Below are positions 24,294 to 34,543 of a stretch of DNA of 34,543 nucleotides, piece by piece. The notes beneath the pieces were generated by a model. The model had not been told where the DNA came from and searched no databases. It saw only the letters and a list, made by a program, of their open reading frames with translations. A program made the translations under genes and the position numbers. The stretch comes from Candidatus Contendibacter sp. Lineage in GTDB: Bacteria; Pseudomonadota; Gammaproteobacteria; Competibacterales; Competibacteraceae. Each line of letters begins with the position of its first letter. The stretch's first letter is position 1. The DNA lies in NCBI GenBank assembly GCA_029624765.1, contig JARSSO010000004.1, forward strand, positions 1-34,543. Reading direction: 5' to 3'.

Positions 24294-25712
24294 ATGACCA
24301 CCGAAAACGTCAAAACGCGCTTCGCTCCCAGTCCCACCGGCTATTTGCACCTGGGCAACGTCCGCACCGCGTTGTTCAACGCGCTGCTGGCCCGGCGCTG
24401 GGGCGGCCGGTTTTTGTTGCGGATCGAGGATACCGACCGGGAGCGCGGCCGTCCCGAATACGTCGCGGCGCTGCTGGAAGACTTGCGCTGGCTGGGTCTG
24501 GATTGGCGGGAAGGGCCGGAGGTCGGCGGCGCGCATGGTCCCTACGCCCAATCCGAACGGGGGGCGATCTATGCGGACTATTACTGGCGGCTGGAAGCGA
24601 TGGACCACGCCTACCCCTGCTTTTGCACGCCGGCGGAACTGGCGCTGAGCCGCAAGGCGCAACGGGCGACGGGTCGTCCGCCGCGCTATGCTGGCACGTG
24701 CGCCCGGTTGAGCGTGGCCGAGCGGCAAGCGCGGCTGGAGCGGGGCTTGCAACCGACCCTGCGCTTCCGGGTGCCGGCGGGGCGAACGGTGGAGTTCATC
24801 GACCGGGTGCGCGGCCCGCAACGCTTCGCCAGCGACGACATCGGTGATTTCGTCATCCGTCGGGCGGATGGGAGTCCCCAGTTTTTCTTCGCCAACGCCG
24901 TGGACGATGCCCTGATGGGAGTTACCCACGTGCTGCGGGGCGAGGATCATCTGGCCAACACCCCGCGCCAGTTGCTGTTGTTGGAGGCGTTGGAACTGCC
25001 CGCGCCGGAATACGGTCACTTGGCGCTGATCGTCGGGACGGACGGCGGGCCGCTGTCCAAACGGGAGGGCGATCTCAGCCTGCGCGAGTTGCGAGCCGCC
25101 GGTTATCTACCGGAGGCGTTGCTGAACTATCTGGCGCGGCTGGGCCACGCCTACGACCGGGACGAGTGGCTGGAGCCGGCGGAACTAGCCGCCGGCTTCG
25201 CGCTGGAACGCCTGGGCCGCGCCCCGGCCCGCTACGATCCGGCGCAATTGGTATACTGGCAAAGCGAGGCGGTGCGGCGGGCGGATCCGGAACGGTTGTG
25301 GGGCTGGATGGGCGCCAGGGTTCACAACCAGGTTTCGCCCGAGGTTCGGGATAAGTTCATCGCCACGGTGCGACCCAACCTCCGGTTTCCCGCCGACGCC
25401 GCGTTCTGGGCGGAACGACTGTTCGGCCCGGAATCGGCTCTGAGCGCGGACGGGCAGACGGCGATCGCGGCGGTGGGGCCGGAGTTTTTCATCCACGCGC
25501 TGGCGGCCCATGCCGAACACGGCGCCGCCTATCGACCGCTGGTCGAGGATTTGAAGCGGCGCACCGGCTTGAAGGGCAAGAATCTGTTCATGCCGTTGCG
25601 GGTGGCGTTGACCGGCGAAACTCATGGTCCCGAACTGGCCCGGGTGATCGAGCTGATGGCGCCCGAACGGATTCGCCAGTGCCTGCGACAAGCCGGCGCG
25701 CGGGTCGGCTAG
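24294..25712 (+). CDS. gltX: Glutamyl-tRNA synthetase
   Basis: A 472-residue class I synthetase charging tRNA-Glu. The HIGH-type motif is [20 protein letters not shown] and the KMSKS-type motif is [13 protein letters not shown]. The Cys-rich zinc-like insert is partly kept (CFC, then YAGTC) but the fourth ligand position is not an obvious His. The anticodon-binding C-terminal domain is complete ([19 protein letters not shown]). The length is standard. There is no clear ribosome-binding site before ATG 24294. It is followed after 53 bases by cysS. Confidence 0.95.
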   Translation: MTTENVKTRFAPSPTGYLHLGNVRTALFNALLARRWGGRFLLRIEDTDRERGRPEYVAALLEDLRWLGLDWREGPEVGGAHGPYAQSERGAIYADYYWRLEAMDHAYPCFCTPAELALSRKAQRATGRPPRYAGTCARLSVAERQARLERGLQPTLRFRVPAGRTVEFIDRVRGPQRFASDDIGDFVIRRADGSPQFFFANAVDDALMGVTHVLRGEDHLANTPRQLLLLEALELPAPEYGHLALIVGTDGGPLSKREGDLSLRELRAAGYLPEALLNYLARLGHAYDRDEWLEPAELAAGFALERLGRAPARYDPAQLVYWQSEAVRRADPERLWGWMGARVHNQVSPEVRDKFIATVRPNLRFPADAAFWAERLFGPESALSADGQTAIAAVGPEFFIHALAAHAEHGAAYRPLVEDLKRRTGLKGKNLFMPLRVALTGETHGPELARVIELMAPERIRQCLRQAGARVG

Positions 25713-25765
25713 CGTTGTCCGGTCAATCCGATGACAAATCGCCCGTTGTCCTGAGAGAACTGTCC

Positions 25766-27169
25766 ATGCTGCGGATTTTCAACAGCCTGACCCGTCGAAA
25801 AGAAGAATTTCAGCCCATCGAGCCGGGCAAGGCGCGGATGTACGTTTGCGGCATGACGGTTTACGACCATTGCCACGTCGGCCACGCGCGGGTCATGGTG
25901 GTGTTCGACGTGGTGCTGCGCTGGCTGCGCGCCAAGGGTTACGACGTGACCTACGTGCGCAACATCACCGACATCGACGACAAGATCATCCGCCGCGCCG
26001 AGGAGAACGGCGAGGATTTTCGGGCATTGACCGCGCGCTTTATTGACGCGATGAATGAAGATTTGGCTGCTCTGGGTATTTTGCCTCCTACCCACGAGCC
26101 GCGCGCCACCGAGGCCATCGACGACATGATCGCCATGATCCAGACCCTGTTGGACAACGGCTTCGCCTATGTGGGCGAAGCTGGCGACGTGTATTACGAC
26201 GTAAGCCGCTTCGACCGCTACGGGCGACTGGCCAACAAGAAACTGGAGGATTTACGCGCCGGCGCCCGGGTCGAGGTCGAGGAGGCCAAGGACGATCCGT
26301 TGGACTTCGTGCTGTGGAAGGCCGCCAAGTCCGGCGAGCCAAGCTGGCCGTCGCCGTGGGGCGCGGGCCGGCCCGGCTGGCATATCGAATGCTCGGCGAT
26401 GTCCACGCGCTGCCTGGGCGCGCATTTCGACATTCACGGCGGCGGGATGGACCTGAAATTTCCTCATCATGAGAACGAGATCGCCCAGTCCGAGGCGGCC
26501 AGTGGCCAACCCTATGTGAATTTTTGGATGCACAACGGCTTTGTCCAGGTGGACGAGGAAAAGATGTCCAAATCACTGGGCAACTTCTTCACCGTGCGCG
26601 AGGTGTTGGGGCGCTATCAACCCGAGGTGGCGCGGTTGTTCATCCTGTCCAGCCATTACCGGGGACCGTTGAACTACTCGGATGAAAACCTCGATCACGC
26701 CAAGGCATCGCTGACCCGGCTGTATACCGCCCTGCGCGGATTGCCGGTCGCGGATGCCCCGGTTGAGGAGAGTTGGCGTGTTCGGTTTGAACAAGCGATG
26801 GACGATGATTTCAATACTCCCGAGGCGCTGGCGGTGCTGTTCGATCTGGCGCGCGAGGTTAACCGCTTGCGCGCCGAGGATGAAGCGGCGGCGGCGCGGC
26901 TGGGAGCCAGCCTGCGATGGTTCGGCGGATTGCTAGGGTTGTTGCAGGCTGACGCGGGGTTGTATCTGCAAGGCATGGTCGGCCAATCCGTATCCGCTGA
27001 ACTCACAACAACATATGCCATTGAAAAGATTGAATCTTTGATCGCCGAGCGCGCCGCCGCCCGCAAGGCCAGGAACTGGGCGGAAGCCGACCGGATTCGC
27101 GCATTGCTGCAAGATGCTGGGATCGGGCTTGAGGATACTTCGAAGGGCACGATCTGGCGGCGAGACTGA
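25766..27169 (+). CDS. cysS: Cysteinyl-tRNA synthetase
   Basis: A 467-residue class I synthetase charging tRNA-Cys. Signatures are [24 protein letters not shown] (zinc-ligand Cys plus HIGH motif), [42 protein letters not shown] and [16 protein letters not shown]. The C-terminal anticodon region ends with GTIWRRD, as in other CysS proteins. The start at 25766 begins [15 protein letters not shown], the family start; the frame extends further upstream only through non-homologous sequence overlapping gltX. Confidence 0.97.
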   Translation: MLRIFNSLTRRKEEFQPIEPGKARMYVCGMTVYDHCHVGHARVMVVFDVVLRWLRAKGYDVTYVRNITDIDDKIIRRAEENGEDFRALTARFIDAMNEDLAALGILPPTHEPRATEAIDDMIAMIQTLLDNGFAYVGEAGDVYYDVSRFDRYGRLANKKLEDLRAGARVEVEEAKDDPLDFVLWKAAKSGEPSWPSPWGAGRPGWHIECSAMSTRCLGAHFDIHGGGMDLKFPHHENEIAQSEAASGQPYVNFWMHNGFVQVDEEKMSKSLGNFFTVREVLGRYQPEVARLFILSSHYRGPLNYSDENLDHAKASLTRLYTALRGLPVADAPVEESWRVRFEQAMDDDFNTPEALAVLFDLAREVNRLRAEDEAAAARLGASLRWFGGLLGLLQADAGLYLQGMVGQSVSAELTTTYAIEKIESLIAERAAARKARNWAEADRIRALLQDAGIGLEDTSKGTIWRRD

Positions 27170-27177
27170 GAAATCGG

Positions 27178-27206
27178 TTGACGCCGGCCAGGCTCAAAAA
27201 TAGAAT
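27178..27206 (+). promoter_or_regulatory. Probable sigma-70 promoter of the tRNA cluster
   Basis: TTGACG (27178-27183), a 17-base spacer and TAGAAT (27201-27206) match five of six bases each to the -35 and -10 consensus. It lies about 50 bases upstream of tRNA-Pro and just after the cysS stop. An ATCCC/GGGAT plus ATTCC/GGAAT dyad (27205-27233) covers the expected start site. Confidence 0.65.
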
Positions 27207-27256
27207 CCCAAATTCCGTATGGAATCGCGGGATGCCAGAAGCGATCGGTTCGCGAA

Positions 27257-27333
<77 letters not shown>

Positions 27334-27373
27334 TGACGCGGGCAGGGTGGCGACGCCCGGTCATTCAGATACC

Positions 27374-27450
<77 letters not shown>

Positions 27451-27478
27451 AATCCCGGCCGGTTTGACAAGGTTCAAT

Positions 27479-27555
27479 GGTGGACGTAGCTCAGATGGTA
27501 GAGCTCCGGATTGTGGTTCCGGTCGTCGTGGGTTCGAGTCCCATCGTCCACCCCA
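27479..27555 (+). tRNA. tRNA-His (anticodon GTG)
   Basis: 77 bases including the encoded extra 5' G that is diagnostic of tRNA-His, opposite C73 before CCA. The anticodon stem CCGGA/TCCGG holds TTGTGGT with anticodon GTG. Confidence 0.96.
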
Positions 27556-27608
27556 GATTCGGGACTTGCTTTTCGAAACGGTTTTTGGTTCCATCCGCAG
27601 TCGTTTTT

Positions 27609-27685
<77 letters not shown>

Positions 27686-27859
27686 TCCTCGCCGTTTCGG
27701 TTTTCCCTGATTTGTTTCCCTCCGTTGTTAGCTGTCCCCAAAGGGCCGCGGCCCAATGATTGTCCTCGAAAGGGCCATTGTCTTGTATACTCCCCGCAAG
27801 CGGTGGCAATCCTCGCCCGCAAGGGTTTTGGTTCGCTTTGCCGTGGCGCATGGTTCATC

Positions 27860-27944
27860 GCGAGAGTGGCGGAACTGGTAGACGCGCTGGATTTAGGTTC
27901 CAGTGGGGTAACCCGTGAGGGTTCGAGTCCCTCCTTTCGCACCA
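27860..27944 (+). tRNA. tRNA-Leu (anticodon TAG)
   Basis: 85 bases with a class II long variable arm. The anticodon stem CTGGA/TCCAG holds TTTAGGT with anticodon TAG. CCA is encoded. It lies about 175 bases beyond tRNA-Lys and may use its own promoter (a TATACT box is at 27786-27791, but no good -35 is placed before it). Confidence 0.95.
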
Positions 27945-27980
27945 TCCCACCGCTTGCTTGGGAAGGATTGGTGAGTCTCG

Positions 27981-27997
27981 CGGCCTTTGCAAGGCCG
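27981..27997 (+). terminator. Hairpin between tRNA-Leu and tig
   Basis: CGGCCTT-TGC-AAGGCCG forms a 7-bp stem 37 bases after the tRNA. There is no T-run downstream, so termination activity is doubtful; it may be a processing or attenuator hairpin. Confidence 0.35.
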
Positions 27998-28056
27998 GCG
28001 GCGTCGCCAACCCGATTCGCTCACGGATTAACGATTGACAGGTTTGAGGTGCATCG

Positions 28057-29400
28057 ATGCAGGTTTCGGTTGAGACGCTGAACGATCTGGAACGCCGGGT
28101 GACCGTGCAACTGCCCGCCGAACGAGTCGCCAAGGAAATTCAGGACCGATTGGTCTCCATGTCCCGGAAAGTCAAGTTGGCGGGTTTCCGTCCGGGGAAG
28201 GTGCCACTCAAGATCGTGCAACAGATGTACGGCGATCAGGTGCGCTACGAGACGGTCAGCGAACTGCTGCAGACCAGCTTGCGTGATGCCCTGATTCAAG
28301 AAAACCTCAATCCGCTGAGCGGCCCGAAAATCGAGCCCAAACCGTTGGCGGAAGGGCAGGCTTTCGAATACAGCGCGACCTTCGAGGTGATGCCGGAATT
28401 CGAGCTGTCCGGTTTCGAAAATATCCAGGTCGAGCGGCCGGTGGCGGAAGTCACCGAGCAGGATGTCGACCGCATGATCGAAACCCTGCGTCAACAACGG
28501 GCGATCTGGACCGCCGTCGAACGTCCGGTCCGTGACGGTGACCGGGTCCGCGTCGATTTCGCGGGCAAGATCGACGGTCAAGATTTCGCGGGCAACAAGG
28601 GCGAAAACACGCAAATTGTGCTGGATGGAAAGTCCCTGCTTCCAGATTTTCAGGCGCGACTGATTGGCTTAAGTCCGGGCGTGGAAATCGAATTCGACCT
28701 GACTTTTCCACAGGACTATCAGGCCAGGGAGGTCGCCGGCAAGACCGCGCGGTTCCAGGTCAAGCTGCATGGGATCGAGGAAGCCCACCTGCCGGAGGTG
28801 GATGAAGCCTTTGTGGCGGGTTTCGATGTCAAGGAGGGCGGCGTCGCCGGCTTGCGGCAGGCGCTACGCGAGAACATGGAGCGCGAATTGCGCGAGGGCA
28901 TTCGCATGGCCATCAAGCGGCAGGTCATGCAGGGATTGCTGGCGGTCAACGCCATTCCGTTGCCGCGGGCGCTGGTCGAGACCGAAATTGAGTCGCTGGC
29001 GAATCAGTTGCATTTGCAGACTGATGGTGTCAGTCAGGAGGTTCGGGAAAAAGTCCAGCAATTCAAGGCTCAACTGTTCGAAGCCGAGGCCCGCCGGCGC
29101 GTGGCGCTGGGTTTGCTGATTTCCAAACTGGCGGCCAGCCAGGGTATCCGGGTCGACGAAGAGCGGGTTCAGTCGCGGCTGGACGTTTTGGCTTCCCCCT
29201 ACGAGGAACCGGCCGAGGTGGTGCGCTGGTATCAGGAAACGCCGAACGCGCTCGACAGCCTGCGCGCTCTGGTGCTGGAAGATCAAGTCGTCGACTGGGT
29301 TTTGAAGCGGGCGCGGCTTACCGAAAAGGCCAGCACCTTCGCCGAGATCATGACCCCCGACAAGTCAGTCGCGGCCGCGCCGACGGAGTCGACCGTATGA
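28057..29400 (+). CDS. tig: Trigger factor, ribosome-associated chaperone
   Basis: A 447-residue protein. The N-terminal ribosome-binding domain has the signature region [21 protein letters not shown] (the GFRxGKxP loop). The FKBP-like PPIase domain spans about residues 150-240 ([35 protein letters not shown]). The C-terminal helical substrate cradle ends near residue 430. It binds nascent chains at the ribosome exit. A GAGGTG ribosome-binding site lies five bases before the ATG. The stop overlaps the clpP start by four bases, and tig-clpP-clpX is a classic conserved order. Confidence 0.97.
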   Translation: MQVSVETLNDLERRVTVQLPAERVAKEIQDRLVSMSRKVKLAGFRPGKVPLKIVQQMYGDQVRYETVSELLQTSLRDALIQENLNPLSGPKIEPKPLAEGQAFEYSATFEVMPEFELSGFENIQVERPVAEVTEQDVDRMIETLRQQRAIWTAVERPVRDGDRVRVDFAGKIDGQDFAGNKGENTQIVLDGKSLLPDFQARLIGLSPGVEIEFDLTFPQDYQAREVAGKTARFQVKLHGIEEAHLPEVDEAFVAGFDVKEGGVAGLRQALRENMERELREGIRMAIKRQVMQGLLAVNAIPLPRALVETEIESLANQLHLQTDGVSQEVREKVQQFKAQLFEAEARRRVALGLLISKLAASQGIRVDEERVQSRLDVLASPYEEPAEVVRWYQETPNALDSLRALVLEDQVVDWVLKRARLTEKASTFAEIMTPDKSVAAAPTESTV

Positions 29401-30023
29401 GCGAAAACGGTTCCGCCGCCATCCGGGCGCTCAATCTGGTGCCGATCGTGGTCGAGCAGACCGCGCGCGGCGAACGGGCCTACGATATCTATTCCCGCTT
29501 GCTGAAGGAACGGATCGTATTTCTGGTGGGGCCGGTCGAGGATTACACCGCCAATCTGGTGGTGGCGCAGTTGCTGTTTCTGGAAGCCGAGAATCCGGAC
29601 AAGGAGATTAATCTCTACATCAATTCGCCGGGCGGCTCGGTCAGCGCCGGCCTGGCCATCTACGACACCATGCAGTTCATCAGGCCGGATGTCAGCACCA
29701 TGTGCGTGGGCCAGGCCGCCAGCATGGGCGCCTTGCTGCTGGCGGGCGGCGCGGCGGGCAAGCGGTTTTGCCTGCCGCACTCGCGGGTGATGATCCATCA
29801 GCCGCTGGGCGGCTTTCAGGGCCAGGCCAGCGATTTCGATATCCACGCCCGGGAAATCCTTCTGGTTCGGGATCGACTCAATCGCATCCTGGCCAGGCAT
29901 ACCGGCCAACCGGTCGAGAAGATCGCTGTCGATACCGACCGCGATAACTTCATGGGTGGGGCCGAGGCGGTCGAATATGGTCTGATCGACGCCGTGCTGA
30001 ATCAGCGCGTTCCCCCCGGTTGA
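29397..30023 (+). CDS. clpP: ATP-dependent Clp protease proteolytic subunit
   Basis: A 208-residue serine peptidase that forms a 14-mer barrel with ClpX/ClpA. The catalytic triad can be placed by alignment with E. coli ClpP: Ser109 in [12 protein letters not shown], His134 in [11 protein letters not shown], and Asp183 in VDTDRDNF. The [15 protein letters not shown] oxyanion motif is intact. The N-terminal 10-15 residues are likely processed. The start overlaps tig (ATGA). It acts with the downstream clpX product in regulated proteolysis. Confidence 0.97.
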   Translation: MSENGSAAIRALNLVPIVVEQTARGERAYDIYSRLLKERIVFLVGPVEDYTANLVVAQLLFLEAENPDKEINLYINSPGGSVSAGLAIYDTMQFIRPDVSTMCVGQAASMGALLLAGGAAGKRFCLPHSRVMIHQPLGGFQGQASDFDIHAREILLVRDRLNRILARHTGQPVEKIAVDTDRDNFMGGAEAVEYGLIDAVLNQRVPPG

Positions 30024-30053
30024 GCATCCGATTCGTATCCCCCCGCCGCCGTT

Positions 30054-30078
30054 GGCCCCGCGAGGCTCCGGCGGGGCC
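30054..30078 (+). other. GC-only hairpin in the clpP-clpX gap
   Basis: GGCCCCGC (30054-30061) pairs with GCGGGGCC (30071-30078) across a 9-base loop, in the 124-base gap between clpP and clpX. There is no U-run. It could attenuate, stabilise or process the transcript. Confidence 0.45.
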
Positions 30079-30147
30079 GATCATGCGGTATCCACTGGAA
30101 ACGGGCATCACCGGCTCCAGCGGCCGCGCGATGACGAGGATGGCATT

Positions 30148-31434
<1,287 letters not shown>

Positions 31435-31590
31435 ACGCCGACCCGACCCTCACGCGCCGCTGGTGGTGTTGTGGCCCGAGGCTGCTGAAACTGGAAAATG
31501 GCATTGGTCTTGAATCTTGAGTCTTGCTGTTCCAAGCGATGATGCCGTCGCTCATTCGATTGTTCAGGTTACCCGCGGAGAGCCTGCCCC

Positions 31591-34041
31591 ATGAAGCGTA
31601 GCGAAACCTTGTTCGACAGCTTGCCCGGTCATGCGCCCATGCCGGTTTTACCGCTCCGCGACGTGGTCGTCTATCCGCACATGGTCATCCCCTTGTTTGT
31701 CGGCCGGGAAAAGTCCATCCACGCGCTCGACCTGGCGATGCAGCAGCACAAGCGCATCGTCCTGGTCGCGCAGCGCGGCGCCGAGGTGGACGATCCGCGA
31801 ACCAGCGATCTGTATGCCGTCGGTACCCTGTCGAATGTGCTGCAACTGCTACGGCTGCCGGACGGCACGGTCAAGGTGCTGGTGGAAGGTTGTCAGCGGG
31901 TCCATATTCACCGTTTCACCGAGACCCGATCCTGTTTCATCGCCGAGGTGTCGACGCTGGAAGCGCCGCCGGATGAGGGAATGTCCCAGGAAGCGCAGGG
32001 ACTTACGCGTTCGTTGCTGAATACCTTTGACCAGTACGTCAAACTGAACAAGAAGATTCCGGCCGAGGTGCTGAGCTCGGTTGCTGGTATCGACGATCCC
32101 AACCGGCTGGCCGATACCATCGCCGCCCACATGACGCTCAAGCTTGACGAAAAGCAGAAAATCCTGGAAATCCAGGATTTGTCCGAGCGTCTTGAGCATC
32201 TGCTGGCCCTGGTGGAAAGCGAGATCGACATCCTTCAAGTCGAAAAACGCATCCGCGGTCGTGTCAAGCAGCAGATGGAAAAGAGCCAGCGCGAATACTA
32301 TTTGAACGAGCAGATGAAGGCGATTCAAAAGGAACTTGGCGATTTGGAGGACGCGCCCAACGAAATCGAGGAGCTGGGCCAGCGCATCGAGAAGGCGGGC
32401 ATGCCCAAGGAGGCCAAGGACAAGGCCAAGGCGGAGCTGAACAAGCTGAAGATGATGTCGCCGATGTCCGCCGAGGCCACGGTAGTGCGCAACTACATCG
32501 ACTGGTTGGTCAACGTTCCCTGGCGCAAGCGCACCAAGGTCCATCAGGATCTGGCCGCCGCCGAGGCGGTCTTGGAAGCCGACCATTACGGACTGGAAAA
32601 AGTCAAGGAGCGGATTCTCGAATATCTGGCCGTGCAACAGCGCGCGCGCAAGTTGAAGGGGCCGATCCTGTGCCTGGTGGGACCGCCGGGCGTGGGCAAA
32701 ACCTCGCTGGGGCGCTCCATCGCCCGCGCCACCAACCGCAAGTTCGCGCGCATGTCGCTGGGCGGGGTGCGCGACGAGGCGGAGATTCGCGGCCACCGCC
32801 GTACCTACATCGGTTCCCTGCCCGGCAAGATCATCCAGAATCTGGCCAAGGCTGGCGTGCGTAATCCATTGTTCCTGTTCGACGAGATCGACAAGATGTC
32901 GATGGACTTCCGCGGCGATCCTTCATCGGCCCTGCTGGAAGTGCTGGATCCCGAACAAAACAACACCTTCAACGATCATTATCTCGAAGTGGATTTCGAC
33001 CTGTCGGACGTGATGTTCGTGGCGACCGCCAACTCGCTCAACATTCCGCCGCCGTTGCTCGATCGCATGGAGGTGATTCGCATCCCCGGTTACACCGAGG
33101 ACGAGAAGCTGAATATCGCGTTGCGTTATCTGATTCCAAAGCAGATGACCAACAATGGCTTGAAGGAGGATGAACTGGAGATCACCGAGGATTCCATCCG
33201 CGACCTCGTCCGCTTTTATACCCGCGAAGCTGGAGTGCGCAATCTGGAGCGGGAGATCGCTAAGATCTGCCGCAAGGTGGTCAAGGAAATTACCCTGCAT
33301 CCGACCGATCACAAGACGGTCGTCGTTCCCAACCTGCTTGGGAAATACGTGGGCGTGCGCCGTTTCCGCTACGGCCTGGCCGAGGAACAGGATCAGATTG
33401 GTCAAGTGACCGGCCTGGCTTGGACCGAGGTGGGGGGCGAACTGCTCAGCATCGAAGCCGCGCTGGTGCCTGGCAAGGGTAAACTGATTCATACCGGCCA
33501 TTTGGGCGAGGTGATGCGGGAATCCATCCAGGCGGCGATGACGGTGGTGCGCAGTCGCGCCGGCATGTTGGGCATCGATCCGGAGTTCCATCAAAAATAC
33601 GATCTACACATTCATGTTCCCGAAGGCGCCACCCCGAAGGACGGCCCCAGCGCCGGTATCGGCATGTGCACGGCCCTGGTCTCGGCCCTGACCCGGATTC
33701 CGGTGCGGGCCAGTGTCGCCATGACCGGCGAGATTACCTTGCGCGGCGAGGTGTTGCCGATTGGCGGCCTCAAGGAAAAGCTGCTGGCCGCTCAGCGGGG
33801 CACCATCGCAACGGTGGTGATTCCCGAGGAAAATCGCAAGGATTTGACGGAAATCCCGGAAAATATCCTGGCCAGGCTGGAGGTGCGACCGGTGCGCTGG
33901 ATCGACCAGGTGCTGGAGATCGCGTTGCAAACCCAACCGTCACCCAAGGCGCAGGATACGGTGGGGCAGGGTGAGCCGGTGGCGATGCCGGAATCCGCCA
34001 CGAAAGCCGGCGGCGTCCTGGATGGCGCGCGCGCCCACTGA
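31591..34041 (+). CDS. lon: ATP-dependent Lon protease
   Basis: An 816-residue LonA protease. The N-terminal substrate-binding domain begins at [24 protein letters not shown]; a coiled-coil middle region has [19 protein letters not shown]. Walker A is GPPGVGKT at 364-371 and Walker B is [10 protein letters not shown]. The protease Ser687 is in PKDGPSAG and the paired Lys730 in [10 protein letters not shown]. It has about 30 more residues than E. coli Lon, mostly a C-terminal Ala/Gly/Pro-rich tail. A GGAGA ribosome-binding site precedes the ATG. It degrades misfolded and regulatory proteins, and follows clpX after about 156 bases. Confidence 0.97.
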   Translation: MKRSETLFDSLPGHAPMPVLPLRDVVVYPHMVIPLFVGREKSIHALDLAMQQHKRIVLVAQRGAEVDDPRTSDLYAVGTLSNVLQLLRLPDGTVKVLVEGCQRVHIHRFTETRSCFIAEVSTLEAPPDEGMSQEAQGLTRSLLNTFDQYVKLNKKIPAEVLSSVAGIDDPNRLADTIAAHMTLKLDEKQKILEIQDLSERLEHLLALVESEIDILQVEKRIRGRVKQQMEKSQREYYLNEQMKAIQKELGDLEDAPNEIEELGQRIEKAGMPKEAKDKAKAELNKLKMMSPMSAEATVVRNYIDWLVNVPWRKRTKVHQDLAAAEAVLEADHYGLEKVKERILEYLAVQQRARKLKGPILCLVGPPGVGKTSLGRSIARATNRKFARMSLGGVRDEAEIRGHRRTYIGSLPGKIIQNLAKAGVRNPLFLFDEIDKMSMDFRGDPSSALLEVLDPEQNNTFNDHYLEVDFDLSDVMFVATANSLNIPPPLLDRMEVIRIPGYTEDEKLNIALRYLIPKQMTNNGLKEDELEITEDSIRDLVRFYTREAGVRNLEREIAKICRKVVKEITLHPTDHKTVVVPNLLGKYVGVRRFRYGLAEEQDQIGQVTGLAWTEVGGELLSIEAALVPGKGKLIHTGHLGEVMRESIQAAMTVVRSRAGMLGIDPEFHQKYDLHIHVPEGATPKDGPSAGIGMCTALVSALTRIPVRASVAMTGEITLRGEVLPIGGLKEKLLAAQRGTIATVVIPEENRKDLTEIPENILARLEVRPVRWIDQVLEIALQTQPSPKAQDTVGQGEPVAMPESATKAGGVLDGARAH

Positions 34042-34061
34042 AGGATCAATTCGGTAGCCAA

Positions 34062-34090
34062 TTGACACTGCTTTGAGCGCCCTATATAAG
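34062..34090 (+). promoter_or_regulatory. Strong sigma-70 promoter for hup
   Basis: TTGACA (34062-34067), a 17-base spacer and TATAAG (34085-34090): a perfect -35 and a five-of-six -10, about 100 bases upstream of the HU start and just after the lon stop. Confidence 0.8.
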
Positions 34091-34187
34091 ATATAAGGTG
34101 CATTCATTCTTCCAGGGCGGGTTATCGCGCGTCATGCGGGTAATCTTGAAAACCCAATAACTTACAACACCGCACGGGAATAGCCTC

Positions 34188-34460
34188 ATGAATAAAACCG
34201 AACTTGTTGATGTCGTTGCCCAGGCAACCAATCTGTCCAAAGCGACCGCGGGTAAAGCCGTGACCGCGGTTTTGGATGCTATTCAAGTCGCGCTCAATAA
34301 AGGGGATTCGGTGGTGTTGACTGGGTTCGGCACCTTCTCGATCCGTGAGCGCCCCGCCCGAACGGGTCACAATCCAAAGACTGGTCAGCCAATGGAATTG
34401 AAGGCCAGTAAAACCCCGGTGTTCAAGGCTGGCAAAACTTTCAGGGATACTATAAAATAG
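34188..34460 (+). CDS. hupB: DNA-binding protein HU
   Basis: A 90-residue nucleoid protein of exact HU length. It begins MNKTELVDVVAQATNLSK; the DNA-binding beta-arm core shows VLTGFGTFSIRERPARTGHNPKTG followed by FKAGKTFRD. The lon-hupB order is the same as in E. coli, supporting HU-beta. It bends DNA and compacts the nucleoid. It has its own strong promoter. tRNA-Val begins only 11 bases after its stop with no terminator between. Confidence 0.96.
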   Translation: MNKTELVDVVAQATNLSKATAGKAVTAVLDAIQVALNKGDSVVLTGFGTFSIRERPARTGHNPKTGQPMELKASKTPVFKAGKTFRDTIK

Positions 34461-34471
34461 CCCTTCTTTAT

Positions 34472-34543
34472 GGGTGCTTAGCTCAGTCGGGAGAGCATCG
34501 CCCTTACAAGGCGAGGGTCGGGGGTTCAAGCCCCTCAGCACCC
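34472..34543 (+). tRNA. tRNA-Val (anticodon TAC), cut by the window edge
   Basis: 72 bases from GGGTGCT to AGCACCC; the final ACCA lies outside the window. The anticodon stem CGCC/GGCG holds CTTACAA with anticodon TAC. D- and T-arms are complete. Confidence 0.93.

Noticed and set aside
27743..27754. GGGCCGCGGCCC palindrome after tRNA-Lys as a terminator
   Set aside because: Perfectly self-complementary with room for only a 4-bp stem and no T-run.
31435..31590. Sigma-32 heat-shock promoter for lon (CTTGAA at 31509-31514)
   Set aside because: The -35 fits, but nothing close to CCCCATnT lies 13-17 bases downstream, so it is not called.

Overview
The window is GC-rich chromosomal DNA from a gammaproteobacterium. 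The evidence is a housekeeping backbone (gltX-cysS-tRNAs-tig-clpP-clpX-lon-hup, iscR-iscS, lpxH-DUF1249, gspCDEF) whose proteins closely resemble gammaproteobacterial versions. A lineage near Chromatiales or Competibacteraceae would fit, but that placement is inference from general resemblance, not a search.

Layout. 1-3978 (minus strand) is an accessory block: a vapBC-type toxin-antitoxin pair followed 27 bases later by a 1077-residue STAND-type NTPase with a Cap4/DUF4297-like nuclease N-terminus, probably an anti-phage defence protein. 4034-5749 holds two divergent cobalamin genes (cobM/cbiF and cbiG). 5754-8728 holds an esterase, thiD, a hotdog thioesterase and a small glycine-zipper protein. 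8998-14897 is gspC-D-E-F of a type II secretion system, tightly packed with overlapping ends. A HugZ/PNPOx-like gene follows on the other strand. 15384-19707 is the most unusual part: a three-gene overlapping operon with a large secreted protein (split by a frameshift at a run of nine C), a PqqD-like/HprK-like fusion protein and an 82-residue peptide. 19855-21586 is iscR-iscS; 21793-24191 is lpxH-DUF1249 and two cyclophilins. 24294-27169 is gltX and cysS, followed by five tRNAs (Pro, Arg, His, Lys, Leu). 28057-34460 is tig, clpP, clpX, lon and hup, and a tRNA-Val runs off the right edge.

How it fits together. The right half is protein synthesis and protein quality control: aminoacyl-tRNA synthetases, tRNAs, chaperone, AAA+ proteases and prolyl isomerases. 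The middle serves secretion and surface biology: the T2SS core lies next to a signal-peptide-bearing protein that could be its client. The PqqD-HprK/peptide pair looks like a minimal RiPP-like or peptide-phosphorylation system. Its peptide carries both a twin-arginine-like motif and a lasso-leader-like YxxPxL motif, and no cyclase, radical-SAM enzyme or protease is visible nearby. This is the best candidate for an undescribed system here. The left edge is a plausible defence island. There is no CRISPR array, transposase, rRNA or phage gene in the window, and no gene-free stretch longer than 300 bases.
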